Shown here piece by piece: positions 8,833-17,615 of a stretch of 64,000 nt of DNA. Positions within the stretch are counted from its first letter, which is position 1, and each line of letters starts with the position of its first letter. This DNA comes from Alphaproteobacteria bacterium (GTDB lineage: Bacteria > Pseudomonadota > Alphaproteobacteria > CACIAM-22H2): positions 1-64,000 of the forward strand of contig WGNX01000010.1 in assembly GCA_016124335.1 (NCBI GenBank), given 5' to 3'. Under the pieces are notes generated by a model, which was not told the DNA's origin, made no database searches, and saw only the letters and a list, made by a program, of their open reading frames with translations. The translations under genes were made by a program, and so were the position numbers.

Positions 8833-10244
8833 GCGAAAACGACCATCTTGAGAAGCAGCAATCCGTGACGAAAGCGCGAGATCTGCGTTTCGCCATAGGT
8901 ACGGGCGAGATAGCGGATCGGCACTTCGACGACCTTCAGGTTCAGCTTGATCGCGCCGAATATCAGGTCGAAATCGCCGAACGGATCGAAATCGCCAAAA
9001 TAGAGGCGGTTGGCGGCGATCGCTTCGTAGTGACGTTTGCGCAGCACCTTGGTGCCGCAAAGCGTATCGGTGAAGCGCTGGTTGAGCAGCCAGGTGAAGA
9101 TCACCGAAAACGCATAATTGGCGATGCGGTTGAGCGTGCGCATCGCCTCGTCCTCCATCGGATAGACCAGACGCGTGCCGTTGATGAATTCGCCGCGCCC
9201 TTCCGCGATCTGGCGGAAGAACTTCGGCATGTCCTCGGGCGGAACCGTCAGGTCGGCGTCGAGGATCATCAGCACGTCGCCGGTCGCGGCGGCGAAACCC
9301 TTGCGCACGGCATCGCCCTTGCCCTTGCCGTCCTGGACGAGAATCTTGATGTCGCGGTCCGGATAGGCGGCCTTCACGCGGTGCATCTCGTCGAGCGTGC
9401 CGTCCTTCGAGTGGCCTTCGACGAACACGATTTCGACGCGCTCGCAGAATTGCGGCAACCGCACCACCGCAGCCTCGATGTTCCCCTTTTCGTTGCGCGC
9501 GGGAATGACGACGCTTGCCGAGGTTGGCCGTGGCTGCGCCACAGCGCGCGAGCGGGCGACCAGATAGTTGCGCAGGCACAGCTGGCGGATGCCCGGCAGC
9601 GGCGCGATCAACCGGTTGACGAGCGTGCCGAGGCCGAGGAGACGGAAAGGCACGAGCGTGCGCCATTCGCGCCGGATGACTTCGAAGCCCGCGAGATCGA
9701 GGACCGCGGCAAGCGCCGGCATCCCCAGCCAGTTCGAATCTCTCATCGGCGCCTTCAGGCCGAACCCGGCCGCCACGCGCAGCATCGGCTCCCAAAGCGG
9801 CGCGTGATAGGCGATGACGACGCGCGTATCGGCGTGGCACAGGTTGTGGAGTTTCACGAGCGTCTGCTCGATGTCATCGATCCAGCCGACCGTTTCGGCG
9901 AGCAGGATCACGTCGAACGTCTCGCCCGCCGTAGCAAGCGGCTCGCCCGCCTCGAAATCGACCGTATTGAATTCCAGATGCGGATGGGCGGCACGCGCCG
10001 CCGCGACCGCCTGTCCGCTGGGATCGATGCCGACGCCGCGCCCCGGCTCCAGCCCCGCCAGAACCGCGCCGTCTCCGCAGCCGACTGCCAGGACGCTGGC
10101 GCCGGGCGGCACCAGAAAGCGCAGCGCGCGAAGGTCTTCGGAATGATAGAAGTCGTGCCGTGCGCGCCAGCCGGCGCGTGCCGGCTCCTGCCGGTCGCGG
10201 AATTCGATTTTCCGGCGGCGGCGCTCGATTGACGCGTTGTTCAT
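8808..10244 (-). CDS. Methyltransferase - GT2 fusion (polyprenyl-phosphate sugar synthase-like)
   Basis: The protein has 478 residues. The N-terminal class I SAM methyltransferase domain (about 30-190) has SVLAVGCGDGAVLAGLEPG. The C-terminal GT2 domain (about 230-478) has SVVIPARNEKGNIEAAV, DGKGKGDAVRKGF and the metal motif LDADLT, as in dolichol-phosphate mannose synthase-like enzymes. No C-terminal membrane pair is seen, so the sugar-lipid would be made at the membrane surface and used by the adjacent GT-C protein. Its promoter lies in a 51-base divergent gap shared with the SGNH gene. Confidence 0.85.
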   Translation of the reverse strand: MNNASIERRRRKIEFRDRQEPARAGWRARHDFYHSEDLRALRFLVPPGASVLAVGCGDGAVLAGLEPGRGVGIDPSGQAVAAARAAHPHLEFNTVDFEAGEPLATAGETFDVILLAETVGWIDDIEQTLVKLHNLCHADTRVVIAYHAPLWEPMLRVAAGFGLKAPMRDSNWLGMPALAAVLDLAGFEVIRREWRTLVPFRLLGLGTLVNRLIAPLPGIRQLCLRNYLVARSRAVAQPRPTSASVVIPARNEKGNIEAAVVRLPQFCERVEIVFVEGHSKDGTLDEMHRVKAAYPDRDIKILVQDGKGKGDAVRKGFAAATGDVLMILDADLTVPPEDMPKFFRQIAEGRGEFINGTRLVYPMEDEAMRTLNRIANYAFSVIFTWLLNQRFTDTLCGTKVLRKRHYEAIAANRLYFGDFDPFGDFDLIFGAIKLNLKVVEVPIRYLARTYGETQISRFRHGLLLLKMVVFAWRKLKAY

Positions 10245-10295
10245 GGGGCGAGGGTGTAGCATCTTCGCTCGGCGCGCCGCAATTCGGGCGCGCAT

Positions 10296-11395
10296 ATGCC
10301 AAACCAGTCAATTCGGTCGCCTGCCTTGAAGAACATCGCGCTCCTCGCCGCCTCGATCCTCCTGACGCTTGCCGGTGCCGAAATCGCGCTGCGCGTGCTT
10401 GTTTCAACGAGTCTTACTGGTTTGCGGCGCGATACGGCTATGCCTCGCCGGGCGCGTTCTCGATGGCGGCGCCGGGCGTTCCCGCCCGCCCGGCAAATGC
10501 ACGTATCCACCATGTCGGCATCTACGACATCGGCGAGCCCAAGATCGAATACGACTACGTCCTGCAGACGAACAATCTCGGGTTCGCGCAGGATCGCGAC
10601 CTTGAATGCAGCCGCCCGACGACCGCGTTTCTGGGCGACTCGTTTACCGAGGGCCAGGGCGCACCTGCCTGGTTCGCCGGAATCGAACCCGATGCGCCCG
10701 CCGGCCGCCAACTGGCCAATCTCGGCTATCTGGGAACGGGGATGCTGAACTGGCAGGCTGCACTTGCCCACTATGCGCCCTGTCTCGCGCCCGACCGCCT
10801 CGTATTCGTCTTCATCTCGCACGACTGGTATCGGCCGATCTTCGAGATCTCGTCCTCGCAGATCGACTGCCTGGCCGGCACCGGCGCCTGCCGCGAGCCC
10901 GAGCATCTGTGGTATCCGCTGAAGCCCGGCGACAAGCCCAGCGACCTGATCGAACGAACGACGACGCGATACGAGGCGCGATGGAAAGGTCGCGATTCGC
11001 TGCGCGATCGCCTGTCGCGCTGGGAGATCTGGCCCAAGCGACACATCTACGTCTTCGCGCTCCTGCGCAACGCGGCGGTCGCCTATCTCGGGCTCGGCGG
11101 CATGGAGTCGCGTGCCGATACGCTGGAAACCTTCGAGCGTTCAAAGGCCGCTTTCCTGTCGATGGTCGCCAGCGTCGGCCGGGAAAATGTCCGCTTGTTG
11201 ATGATCCCCCAGGCAGACGAGGTCATCGCCAACTCGCCCAACCCGCGGTCGCGCGCGGTACGCGCCTTTCTAGATGCGCAGGGAATGCCGGTACAATCGT
11301 GCGAACTCGCGATCGGCGATTTCCTGCCCAACGACCGGCACCCGAATGCCGGCGGCTACGCCAAGATCGCGGCATGCGCGCGAAAACTGATTTGA
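10296..11395 (+). pseudogene. SGNH-hydrolase-like protein with an apparent frameshift
   Basis: Two track ORFs make one gene. The frame from ATG 10296 gives a membrane anchor (ALKNIALLAASILLTLAGAEIALRVL). The rest of the protein lies in another frame, beginning FNESYWFAARYGYASPG at about 10403 and ending at 11395. It carries the SGNH block I (AFLGDSFTEGQGAP), the Gly block NLGYLGTG and block V (NDRHPNAGGYAKI). Joining them needs one extra base near 10398-10406, so the assembly has lost a base, or the gene is broken. The intact product would be about 367 residues, an exported esterase or acetyl-handling enzyme acting on surface sugars. Confidence 0.75.
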
Positions 11396-11426
11396 GCCCG
11401 GTCTCTCAAGCGCTCGCCGGGATCGT

Positions 11427-13064
11427 TCATTTTCCCGCCGCGATCGCCTTCAATGCCCATTTGACGGATATGCCTTCGGCGCCCGCGGTGCCGGCGGCAA
11501 CGAGCTGCTCGGCCCGCCTTGCGCTGCCGCGCACGGCGAACGAAACGCTCTCGCCCAGTTCCAGCATGGCACCGGCGATCTGAAGCCGCCACGCCTGGCC
11601 CGAATGCGTGCGCAGCAGCGCTGCCGCACCATTCTGGATGATCGAAGCCTGCAGATCGGGCGCCAGATGGAAGCGGATCGCGAAACGCGCCGAGGGTGCC
11701 ACCGTGGCGCCCGGCGCCGGGATCAGCGAATCCTCGCCCCGCACGTCGCGCCCGTCGCTGGCGACGAACAGCCGGCGCTGGTGCAGGAAGCCGAACAGCG
11801 GCACGTAGCCGTCGTGGCTTGCCTCCAGCCAGACATTGCCTTCGGCCTCGTCGCGGGTCGATTTCACGGCGGGCGGCCGGCGCATGACCTTGCCGGGAAC
11901 AGGCTCGGACGAACTGGTGTCTTCCAGCGTCAGCGTGGAATGCGCGGCCGTGGCGCGCAGCGCCAGCGCCCATTCCGAATCGTCGCGCGGGCCGGCACCG
12001 CAATTGGCGATGAGCCGTTCGCGGCCGGACGAAATCTCGATCGACAGCGCGCCCGCATGCCCGTGTGCATCGAAACCCGCCGGCGGCGGCGCGCCGGAAT
12101 CGAGGAAGACGAGCGTCCGGTCGGCCGCCACGCGCTCGAAATGCGCGGCACTTGCGCGCAGCGGTGGCGGTGCGGGGCACTGCGCGCGCGCCAGCGCTTC
12201 GTCGATCGCGCGCGAGTCCTCGATGTTGGAATTCTCGAACAGCGCAAGGCCGCCGTCGCCATGCCGGAAGAAGCGCAGCGCGGGCGCCAGCCCCTCGATC
12301 GCACGGTGGACAGCCTCGGGCACGCTGGCGCCGGCCGTTTCCATCGCAAGGCGCGCGTCGACGAACACCGACAGGGCCGCGAACTGCGCGTAGGCGCCAC
12401 GCTCGGCATGAAAACCGTCGGGCAGCAGTTGCGCCAGCGCTTCGCCGCCCAGCGCGCGCGCGGCACCGCCAAGTCCGGACTGCGGCAGGAGGCCGCACGA
12501 ATGCGCGTAGATCAGCCCCCGCAGCGCCGCCAGCCGCGGCAGGCCCGACGGCGCGGTCCGCCACGAGCGCGCAAGATGGCGCGCCTGCCGGCACGCCGAT
12601 TCAAGAAGCTGGGGTCCGAGCCTGTCACCCTCGCCGCGCGACAGGAACGGCGCGTTGGCAAGCCAGGCGGCGATGCGCCGGCCAGTGGGCTCGGCATCCC
12701 ATGCGCCCGCCTGCCATTTCGGATTTGCGGCGATCCAGTCCTCGACCAGCGCGCGCGCGCGCGTCTGCGCCAGTTCGCTGCCGACCGCCGAAAGATCGTC
12801 CAGCCATTCGAACGAATTGAGCTCCACGCGCGCGGCCGGCGTCAGGTCGGCGGCCGTCCAATCGGGACGTTCGGCGGCAAGGGCACGGCCCGCGCACACG
12901 AGCTTGCCGGAAACGATCGCCTCACCGCGCACGCGGTTTCCAGGCAGTGGCGGCGGCGCCAGCCGGAGCAGGCGTTTGGGCGTGCGCCCGCCAATCAGGA
13001 ACGAATAGAGGAACGAACCGTTCCAGAAATCCCGAACACGGGATCGGCGCTGGCGCGCGGGCAC
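11427..13064 (-). CDS. Heparinase II/III family protein
   Basis: This 545-residue protein has an all-helical N-terminal half (about 80-290; RLAALRGLIYAHSCGLLPQSG, LPDGFHAERGAYAQF) and a C-terminal beta domain (about 320-540; DAHGHAGALSIEISSGRERLIANCG). This is the heparinase II/III-like protein found next to rsmB in many alphaproteobacteria. It may be a polysaccharide lyase, but the substrate is unknown. No signal peptide is evident. It follows rpe by 3 bases and is surely co-transcribed with it. Confidence 0.87.
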   Translation of the reverse strand: MPARQRRSRVRDFWNGSFLYSFLIGGRTPKRLLRLAPPPLPGNRVRGEAIVSGKLVCAGRALAAERPDWTAADLTPAARVELNSFEWLDDLSAVGSELAQTRARALVEDWIAANPKWQAGAWDAEPTGRRIAAWLANAPFLSRGEGDRLGPQLLESACRQARHLARSWRTAPSGLPRLAALRGLIYAHSCGLLPQSGLGGAARALGGEALAQLLPDGFHAERGAYAQFAALSVFVDARLAMETAGASVPEAVHRAIEGLAPALRFFRHGDGGLALFENSNIEDSRAIDEALARAQCPAPPPLRASAAHFERVAADRTLVFLDSGAPPPAGFDAHGHAGALSIEISSGRERLIANCGAGPRDDSEWALALRATAAHSTLTLEDTSSSEPVPGKVMRRPPAVKSTRDEAEGNVWLEASHDGYVPLFGFLHQRRLFVASDGRDVRGEDSLIPAPGATVAPSARFAIRFHLAPDLQASIIQNGAAALLRTHSGQAWRLQIAGAMLELGESVSFAVRGSARRAEQLVAAGTAGAEGISVKWALKAIAAGK

Positions 13065-13067
13065 GCT

Positions 13068-13778
13068 TCAGGCCCCGCGCAGGCGCCGCAGATTGTCGGC
13101 GTATTTCGATGGGCCGCCCGCAAAACCCGCCGTGCCGGCCACGAAGACATCGGCACCCGCCGCACGCACACGCGGCGCAGTCTCGATGTTGATGCCGCCA
13201 TCGACCTCAAGATCGATCCGCCGGCCGCTGGAACCGACCAACGCGTCGATCTTCTGGCGCAGTGCGGCGATCTTGCCGAGCGCGCCCTCGATGAAGCTTT
13301 GCCCGCCGAAGCCTGGATTGACCGACATCACCAGGACGAGATCGAGATCGCCGAGCATCGGCTCGACCGCCGCGACCGGCGTGCCCGGATTGAGCGACAG
13401 ACCCGCCTTCTTGCCGAGGCTCTTGACGAGCTGCACGGTGCGATGGACATGCGGGCCGGCCTCGGGATGCACGGTAATGATATCGGCGCCCGCGTCGGCG
13501 AATTCCTTCACGAACGGATCGACCGGCGAGATCATCAGATGGACGTCGAGCGGCAGCTTCGTGTGCGGCCGAATCGCCTTCACGATCGACGGACCAAGCG
13601 TGATGTTGGGAACGAAATGGCCGTCCATCACGTCGACATGGATATAGTCGGCCCCGGCCGCCTCCATCGCGCGCACTTCCGCGCCAAGGGCCGCGAAATC
13701 GGCCGACAATATCGACGGAGCGATGCGAAGAGGCTGCTGCAAAGCGACTCCCGGTGTTGGGCGGCGATTCCGGCTCAT
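13068..13778 (-). CDS. rpe: Ribulose-phosphate 3-epimerase
   Basis: This 236-residue TIM-barrel enzyme interconverts ribulose 5-phosphate and xylulose 5-phosphate in the pentose phosphate/Calvin pathways. Conserved blocks are APSILSADFAALG, DYIHVDVMDGHFVPNITLGP (metal-binding His and Asp), DVHLMI, LVLVMSVNPGFGGQ and EVDGGIN. The ATG at 13778 gives the normal length; the 386-aa track ORF adds non-homologous sequence that belongs to the opposite strand. It is first in the operon with the heparinase-like gene. Confidence 0.95.
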   Translation of the reverse strand: MSRNRRPTPGVALQQPLRIAPSILSADFAALGAEVRAMEAAGADYIHVDVMDGHFVPNITLGPSIVKAIRPHTKLPLDVHLMISPVDPFVKEFADAGADIITVHPEAGPHVHRTVQLVKSLGKKAGLSLNPGTPVAAVEPMLGDLDLVLVMSVNPGFGGQSFIEGALGKIAALRQKIDALVGSSGRRIDLEVDGGINIETAPRVRAAGADVFVAGTAGFAGGPSKYADNLRRLRGA

Positions 13779-13878
13779 GTAACAGGTTGCGGGGCGCAGC
13801 GGCAAGGGATGGTAGCCCGCATCGCCGATTGCCCCGAAATGCGCGATTTGGCCGCCGATTCGGCGCGAATTTATCCAA

Positions 13879-13906
13879 TGGAAAGCGGAAGGTTCGTCGT
13901 TATAAT
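13879..13906 (+). promoter_or_regulatory. Candidate promoter of lptD
   Basis: A perfect TATAAT lies at 13901-13906. A TGGAAA -35-like element (4 of 6 matches to TTGACA) is 16 bases upstream. The element lies 75 bases before the lptD ATG in a 202-base gap between divergent rpe and lptD. Confidence 0.45.
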
Positions 13907-13980
13907 CCGCCTCCTTCACGGCCCCAAAGCCGCGAAAGTCCACGGAATTTCGGCACTCACGGCCCAAGCACAAGCGACGA

Positions 13981-16194
13981 ATGGCACTGCCGACCATCCT
14001 CGACACGATTGGCGGCGCCTTTGCCGCCCGCGTTTGCGCACTCGTTCTTTTTGCGGGTGCAACGACGATGGGTTCGGCCGCCTGCGCCCAGTCGAATTCC
14101 GGGACTGAAATCCCCGCCCTCGTCCATGCGGACGAGATTGTCGTCGACGAGGATCTCGGCCTCGTCACGGCGCAGGGCAATGTCGAAATTGCCCAGGGCG
14201 ACCGGCTGCTCAAGGCCGACGCGCTCACCTACAACCGGCGGACGAACACGGTGACCGCGACGGGCAACGTTTCGCTGCTCGAGCCGACGGGCGAGGTCGT
14301 GTTCGCCGAATTCGTCGAGTTGACCGACGACATGCGCGAGGGTGCGATCCGCAACCTGCGCCTGATCATCGCCGACCAGTCGCGCTTTGCCGCCGTCACG
14401 GCGCGGCGCGCCGATGGCAGCAAGACGGTCATGCGCCGTGCGACCTACACGCCTTGCGAACCCTGCCGCGACGACCCCACGCGCGCGCCCGTCTGGCAGA
14501 TCCGTGCCTCGCGCATCACGCACGACCAGGAGAAGAAGGAAGTCGTCTACGACAACGCGCGCCTAGAGATCGCCGGCGTACCCGTGATGTACACGCCGTA
14601 TTTTTCGCATCCGGACGGGACGGAAAGGCGAAAGAGCGGCTTCCTTGTCCCCGATATTTCGACGTCTTCGCGCAACGGCACGATGGTCGCTGCCCCTTAT
14701 TTCTGGGCGCTAAGTCCGACTGCCGATACGACCCTCACGCCGGTCCTCATATCAAACGACAGGCCGATGCTTATAGGGGAAGTCCGCGAGCGTACGCGCG
14801 CGGGTGAATATTCGCTCGACGGCTCGTTTCTTAATACGAATCGCGAAGGTGAAGGGTTTCCGGCCTGGCGTGGACATGCACGCGGAATGGGCCGCTTTGA
14901 CATCGACGACACTTGGCGTTGGGGCTACGACCTTTCGCGCGCGTCGGACAAAACCTATATCGACCGATATCGGATTCGGCAGCGCTTTCGAATTCTTGAT
15001 CAGGATGCGCTGCAAAGTCGACTCTATACCGAGGGATTCCGGGATCGCGGCTATGCCTCGCTGAATGCACTCGCGTTTCAGGGCTTGCGTCCCGAGGACG
15101 ATCCATCCTTGACGCCAACCGTTTTGCCGGCTGCCAACTACAGTTGGTTCAGCGAGCCGGGCACGGTCGGTGGCCGCTACACGTTCGATGCGGCCGCCTA
15201 CTCCATATATCGCGACCGCGGCGTTCACTCGCAGCATACAACAATGATCGGTGGCTGGTCGCTGCCGTACACGACAAGATCTGGCGAAATCTACACGCTT
15301 ACTGCGAATCTGCAGACTGACATGTTCAACGTCAGCAATCTTCATCCTGGCCGTGACAGCTTTCAGCCATCCGACGACGGCACGTCTTTCCGCGCGATGC
15401 CAGAAGTCGGCCTGTCGTGGCGCTTCCCGCTGGTAAGGCAATCGCCGACGTTGCGCACGATCATCGAGCCGGTCGTTGCAGTATATGCGGCGCCCAACAT
15501 GGGCAGCCAACGGGACCTGCCAAACGAAGACAGCCGAGGCCTGACATTTGACGATACAAACCTTTTTCGCATGAACCGTTTCACGGGCTACGACCGTATC
15601 GATTCCGGCCAACGTGTGGTACTCGGCGCCAATGCCGATTTCGCTCCTTCCACCGGCGAGCGGCTGTCCGTGTTTTTGGGGCAGCAATACCGGTTCAAAT
15701 CGGATGCGGCGCTTCCGCGGGGCTCCGGTGCGGATACGCGCCTGTCGGATCTCGTCGGCCGCGTGCTGTTTGTTCCGTATTCACTCGTGCGCGCGACGTA
15801 TCGATACCAGGTCGACAGCAATGACCGTAAACTGCTGCGCTCCGTCACGGGTCTGTCGATGGGACCAAGTGCGCTCAGCTACGGCCTGCAGCACGCGCGC
15901 ATTGACAAGTCCGTCCAAACGACAGCACAACGTTCGATCAACCAGATTTCGCAATCGCTCTCAAGCCGACTGAGCGAGAATTGGCGTGTCAGCGGCCGCA
16001 TCGTTAATTCGCTTGGCGAGGACAACGGAATCCTGCTCGCCGGCGCGACGTTAATTTACGAAGACGACTGTTTCGTTGCGGGTGCGGACCTCACCCGCCG
16101 CAATATTGGCCGGGCCGACCTTCCTCCAGATACAGCGATACTTTTTCGCATCGGGTTCCGCAATCTCGGCGATTTCTCGCTGCGCGGGCTCTAA
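13981..16194 (+). CDS. lptD: LptD, LPS-assembly outer membrane protein
   Basis: This 737-residue outer membrane translocon inserts LPS into the outer leaflet together with LptE. Residues 1-36 are a signal peptide ending SAACAQ. The jellyroll (OstA) domain spans about 50-200 (VHADEIVVDEDLGLVTAQGNVEIA, TYNRRTNTVTATGNV). The beta barrel follows, with the conserved TPYFSHPDGTERRKSGFLVPD. A CxxC pair (CEPC) lies near 160. The barrel-coding part has clearly lower GC than the jellyroll part, suggesting a mosaic gene. Its stop codon touches that of lptE on the other strand. Confidence 0.94.
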   Translation: MALPTILDTIGGAFAARVCALVLFAGATTMGSAACAQSNSGTEIPALVHADEIVVDEDLGLVTAQGNVEIAQGDRLLKADALTYNRRTNTVTATGNVSLLEPTGEVVFAEFVELTDDMREGAIRNLRLIIADQSRFAAVTARRADGSKTVMRRATYTPCEPCRDDPTRAPVWQIRASRITHDQEKKEVVYDNARLEIAGVPVMYTPYFSHPDGTERRKSGFLVPDISTSSRNGTMVAAPYFWALSPTADTTLTPVLISNDRPMLIGEVRERTRAGEYSLDGSFLNTNREGEGFPAWRGHARGMGRFDIDDTWRWGYDLSRASDKTYIDRYRIRQRFRILDQDALQSRLYTEGFRDRGYASLNALAFQGLRPEDDPSLTPTVLPAANYSWFSEPGTVGGRYTFDAAAYSIYRDRGVHSQHTTMIGGWSLPYTTRSGEIYTLTANLQTDMFNVSNLHPGRDSFQPSDDGTSFRAMPEVGLSWRFPLVRQSPTLRTIIEPVVAVYAAPNMGSQRDLPNEDSRGLTFDDTNLFRMNRFTGYDRIDSGQRVVLGANADFAPSTGERLSVFLGQQYRFKSDAALPRGSGADTRLSDLVGRVLFVPYSLVRATYRYQVDSNDRKLLRSVTGLSMGPSALSYGLQHARIDKSVQTTAQRSINQISQSLSSRLSENWRVSGRIVNSLGEDNGILLAGATLIYEDDCFVAGADLTRRNIGRADLPPDTAILFRIGFRNLGDFSLRGL

Positions 16195-16689
16195 TCAGCG
16201 CGCGCGCAGAAACACTGCGAGCTGCGAACGGATATCGTCGCTAACAAGTTCAAGAACACGCTCGCGGGCACTCTGGATTGAGGCCAGAGTCGCATATTCC
16301 GAATTCGTAATTTCGTAGTCCGTCGTAAAACTCGATGTGCCACTCATTAACCGCTTCCCGCCCGAATCGACAAGGTTGAATGAGGCTGTCGCGGAATAAC
16401 TCGCCCGACTAATTACATCATCTCGGCGCAGCGCCAGCGTCTGTCGCGGCTCGGACAACTCCACTTGCAACGAATAGCGTGACGCGAGCGCGGTGCCTTG
16501 CGGCGTGAGGCGATCGAGAAGATAATTTCTGAGTATCTGACCAGAACGCTCCGCAATCGGCGCGATCCTTACGGCAGCAAGCTCTGAGTTCACGACTGTA
16601 CTGCCGTGAGTTGCATGGAGCGGCTCGAATCCGCAAGCAGCAAGAGAAAACAGAAGAATTAAGGCTGTGAAGTGCCGAATGCTTTTCAT
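16195..16689 (-). CDS. lptE: LptE, LPS-assembly lipoprotein
   Basis: The protein has 164 residues. A lipoprotein signal LLFSLAACGFEPLH places the lipidated cysteine at residue 19. The following FEPLHATHG and the later LSEPRQTLALRRDDVISRASYSATASF fit the LptE/RlpB family, the plug and partner of LptD. It is the last gene of the long minus-strand sugar operon and ends with no base between it and lptD. LptE is more often found next to leuS and holA, so linkage to lptD and a polysaccharide operon is unusual. GC is lower than the window average. Confidence 0.88.
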   Translation of the reverse strand: MKSIRHFTALILLFSLAACGFEPLHATHGSTVVNSELAAVRIAPIAERSGQILRNYLLDRLTPQGTALASRYSLQVELSEPRQTLALRRDDVISRASYSATASFNLVDSGGKRLMSGTSSFTTDYEITNSEYATLASIQSARERVLELVSDDIRSQLAVFLRAR

Positions 16690-16744
16690 GGTTCGAGAAC
16701 TTAGCAGGCCAATAGCGTGAAGGCCAAGTGCTCACGACACTTCC

Positions 16745-17584
16745 TTAGAAGCGACGCCGAACAATAAAAGCCCAGAACAAAGCGGCTGACGGCGTTGCTC
16801 GAACGTCAGATTCAATCGCCGCAGAAAGCGCAGCGCGATATCCAACCGGATCGACTTCGCGTTGGTCGGGTTGCCTAGAAAGCAAAGGACGAGTGATCCA
16901 GCGCCAATGCAATTCGATCGCGGCGGGGCCACCCAGCGCGACGGCTGCGCACTTTGCGTCCGACGCCTGAAGAGCCGCAAGTCGCGCCAAAGCACCGATC
17001 GGATATTGACGAAAGCCGTGAAAAAGATAGAGCCGTAGGCAGGACGCTGCCGGAAGATAGTGCATTTGCAGTGTCGGGCCTGAAGCAGTGTCACATGCAC
17101 GCGCTACTGCGGAAAAATATTCAAGATCGGACGGAATATGCTCGGCAGCGGACTGCGAAAAGAACAAGTTGTCGCCGGGCCTGATCGTCCCGGCGAAATC
17201 GACGCCGTCGAACACCGTCATTTCCGATCCCGCCCTTGATGCCTCCCAAGCAGGATCCTTTCGCACATCAAACCCACGATATCGAATTGAAGATCCTGCG
17301 GCGGCGGCAACAAGCCGACCAGCACGGCCTGAGCCGCAACCCATGTCGTGCATCCGGATGCCGCCCGCTGATTGCGAGAATTTAGCCCATTCGATGCTGG
17401 CAAGATGCCTTTCACATAAGAGACGGGATGGTGAAGGCGTACCAGCGATGGTTGCCTGGTCTGCGCCACCAAAGCGCTCGAGGCTAAGCCCCCCCGAACG
17501 ACCCAAAGCGCGATTGCGAACCGCATTTGCGCCTAGATAAGCGAGCTTGGCGAGATGGCCAAGTGGCCGATCTCCATCGATCAT
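16745..17584 (-). CDS. SAM-dependent methyltransferase-like protein
   Basis: The protein has 279 residues. A class I methyltransferase fold is suggested by the SAM-binding loop MHDMGCGSGRAGRLVAAAAG (about 78-97) and the following IRYRGFDVRKD. SQSAAEHIPSDLEYF resembles motif IV/post-I regions. The acceptor is unknown; position in the operon suggests a sugar or glycolipid. The track ORF starts at 17680, but the ATG at 17584 avoids overlap with the upstream GT2 gene. Codon use looks less GC-rich than that of genes further upstream. Confidence 0.7.
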   Translation of the reverse strand: MIDGDRPLGHLAKLAYLGANAVRNRALGRSGGLSLERFGGADQATIAGTPSPSRLLCERHLASIEWAKFSQSAGGIRMHDMGCGSGRAGRLVAAAAGSSIRYRGFDVRKDPAWEASRAGSEMTVFDGVDFAGTIRPGDNLFFSQSAAEHIPSDLEYFSAVARACDTASGPTLQMHYLPAASCLRLYLFHGFRQYPIGALARLAALQASDAKCAAVALGGPAAIELHWRWITRPLLSRQPDQREVDPVGYRAALSAAIESDVRATPSAALFWAFIVRRRF

Positions 17585-17615
17585 TATCGGCGAAGTGGAG
17601 CGCAACCGTGCCATT

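Noticed and set aside
8808-9840. 775-aa ORF joining the GT-C gene to upstream sequence
   Set aside because: Its N-terminal part is an out-of-frame reading of the GT2 gene.
11604-14108. 834-aa + strand ORF
   Set aside because: It covers the heparinase and rpe genes on the other strand and runs into lptD; composition is that of a GC-rich shadow frame.
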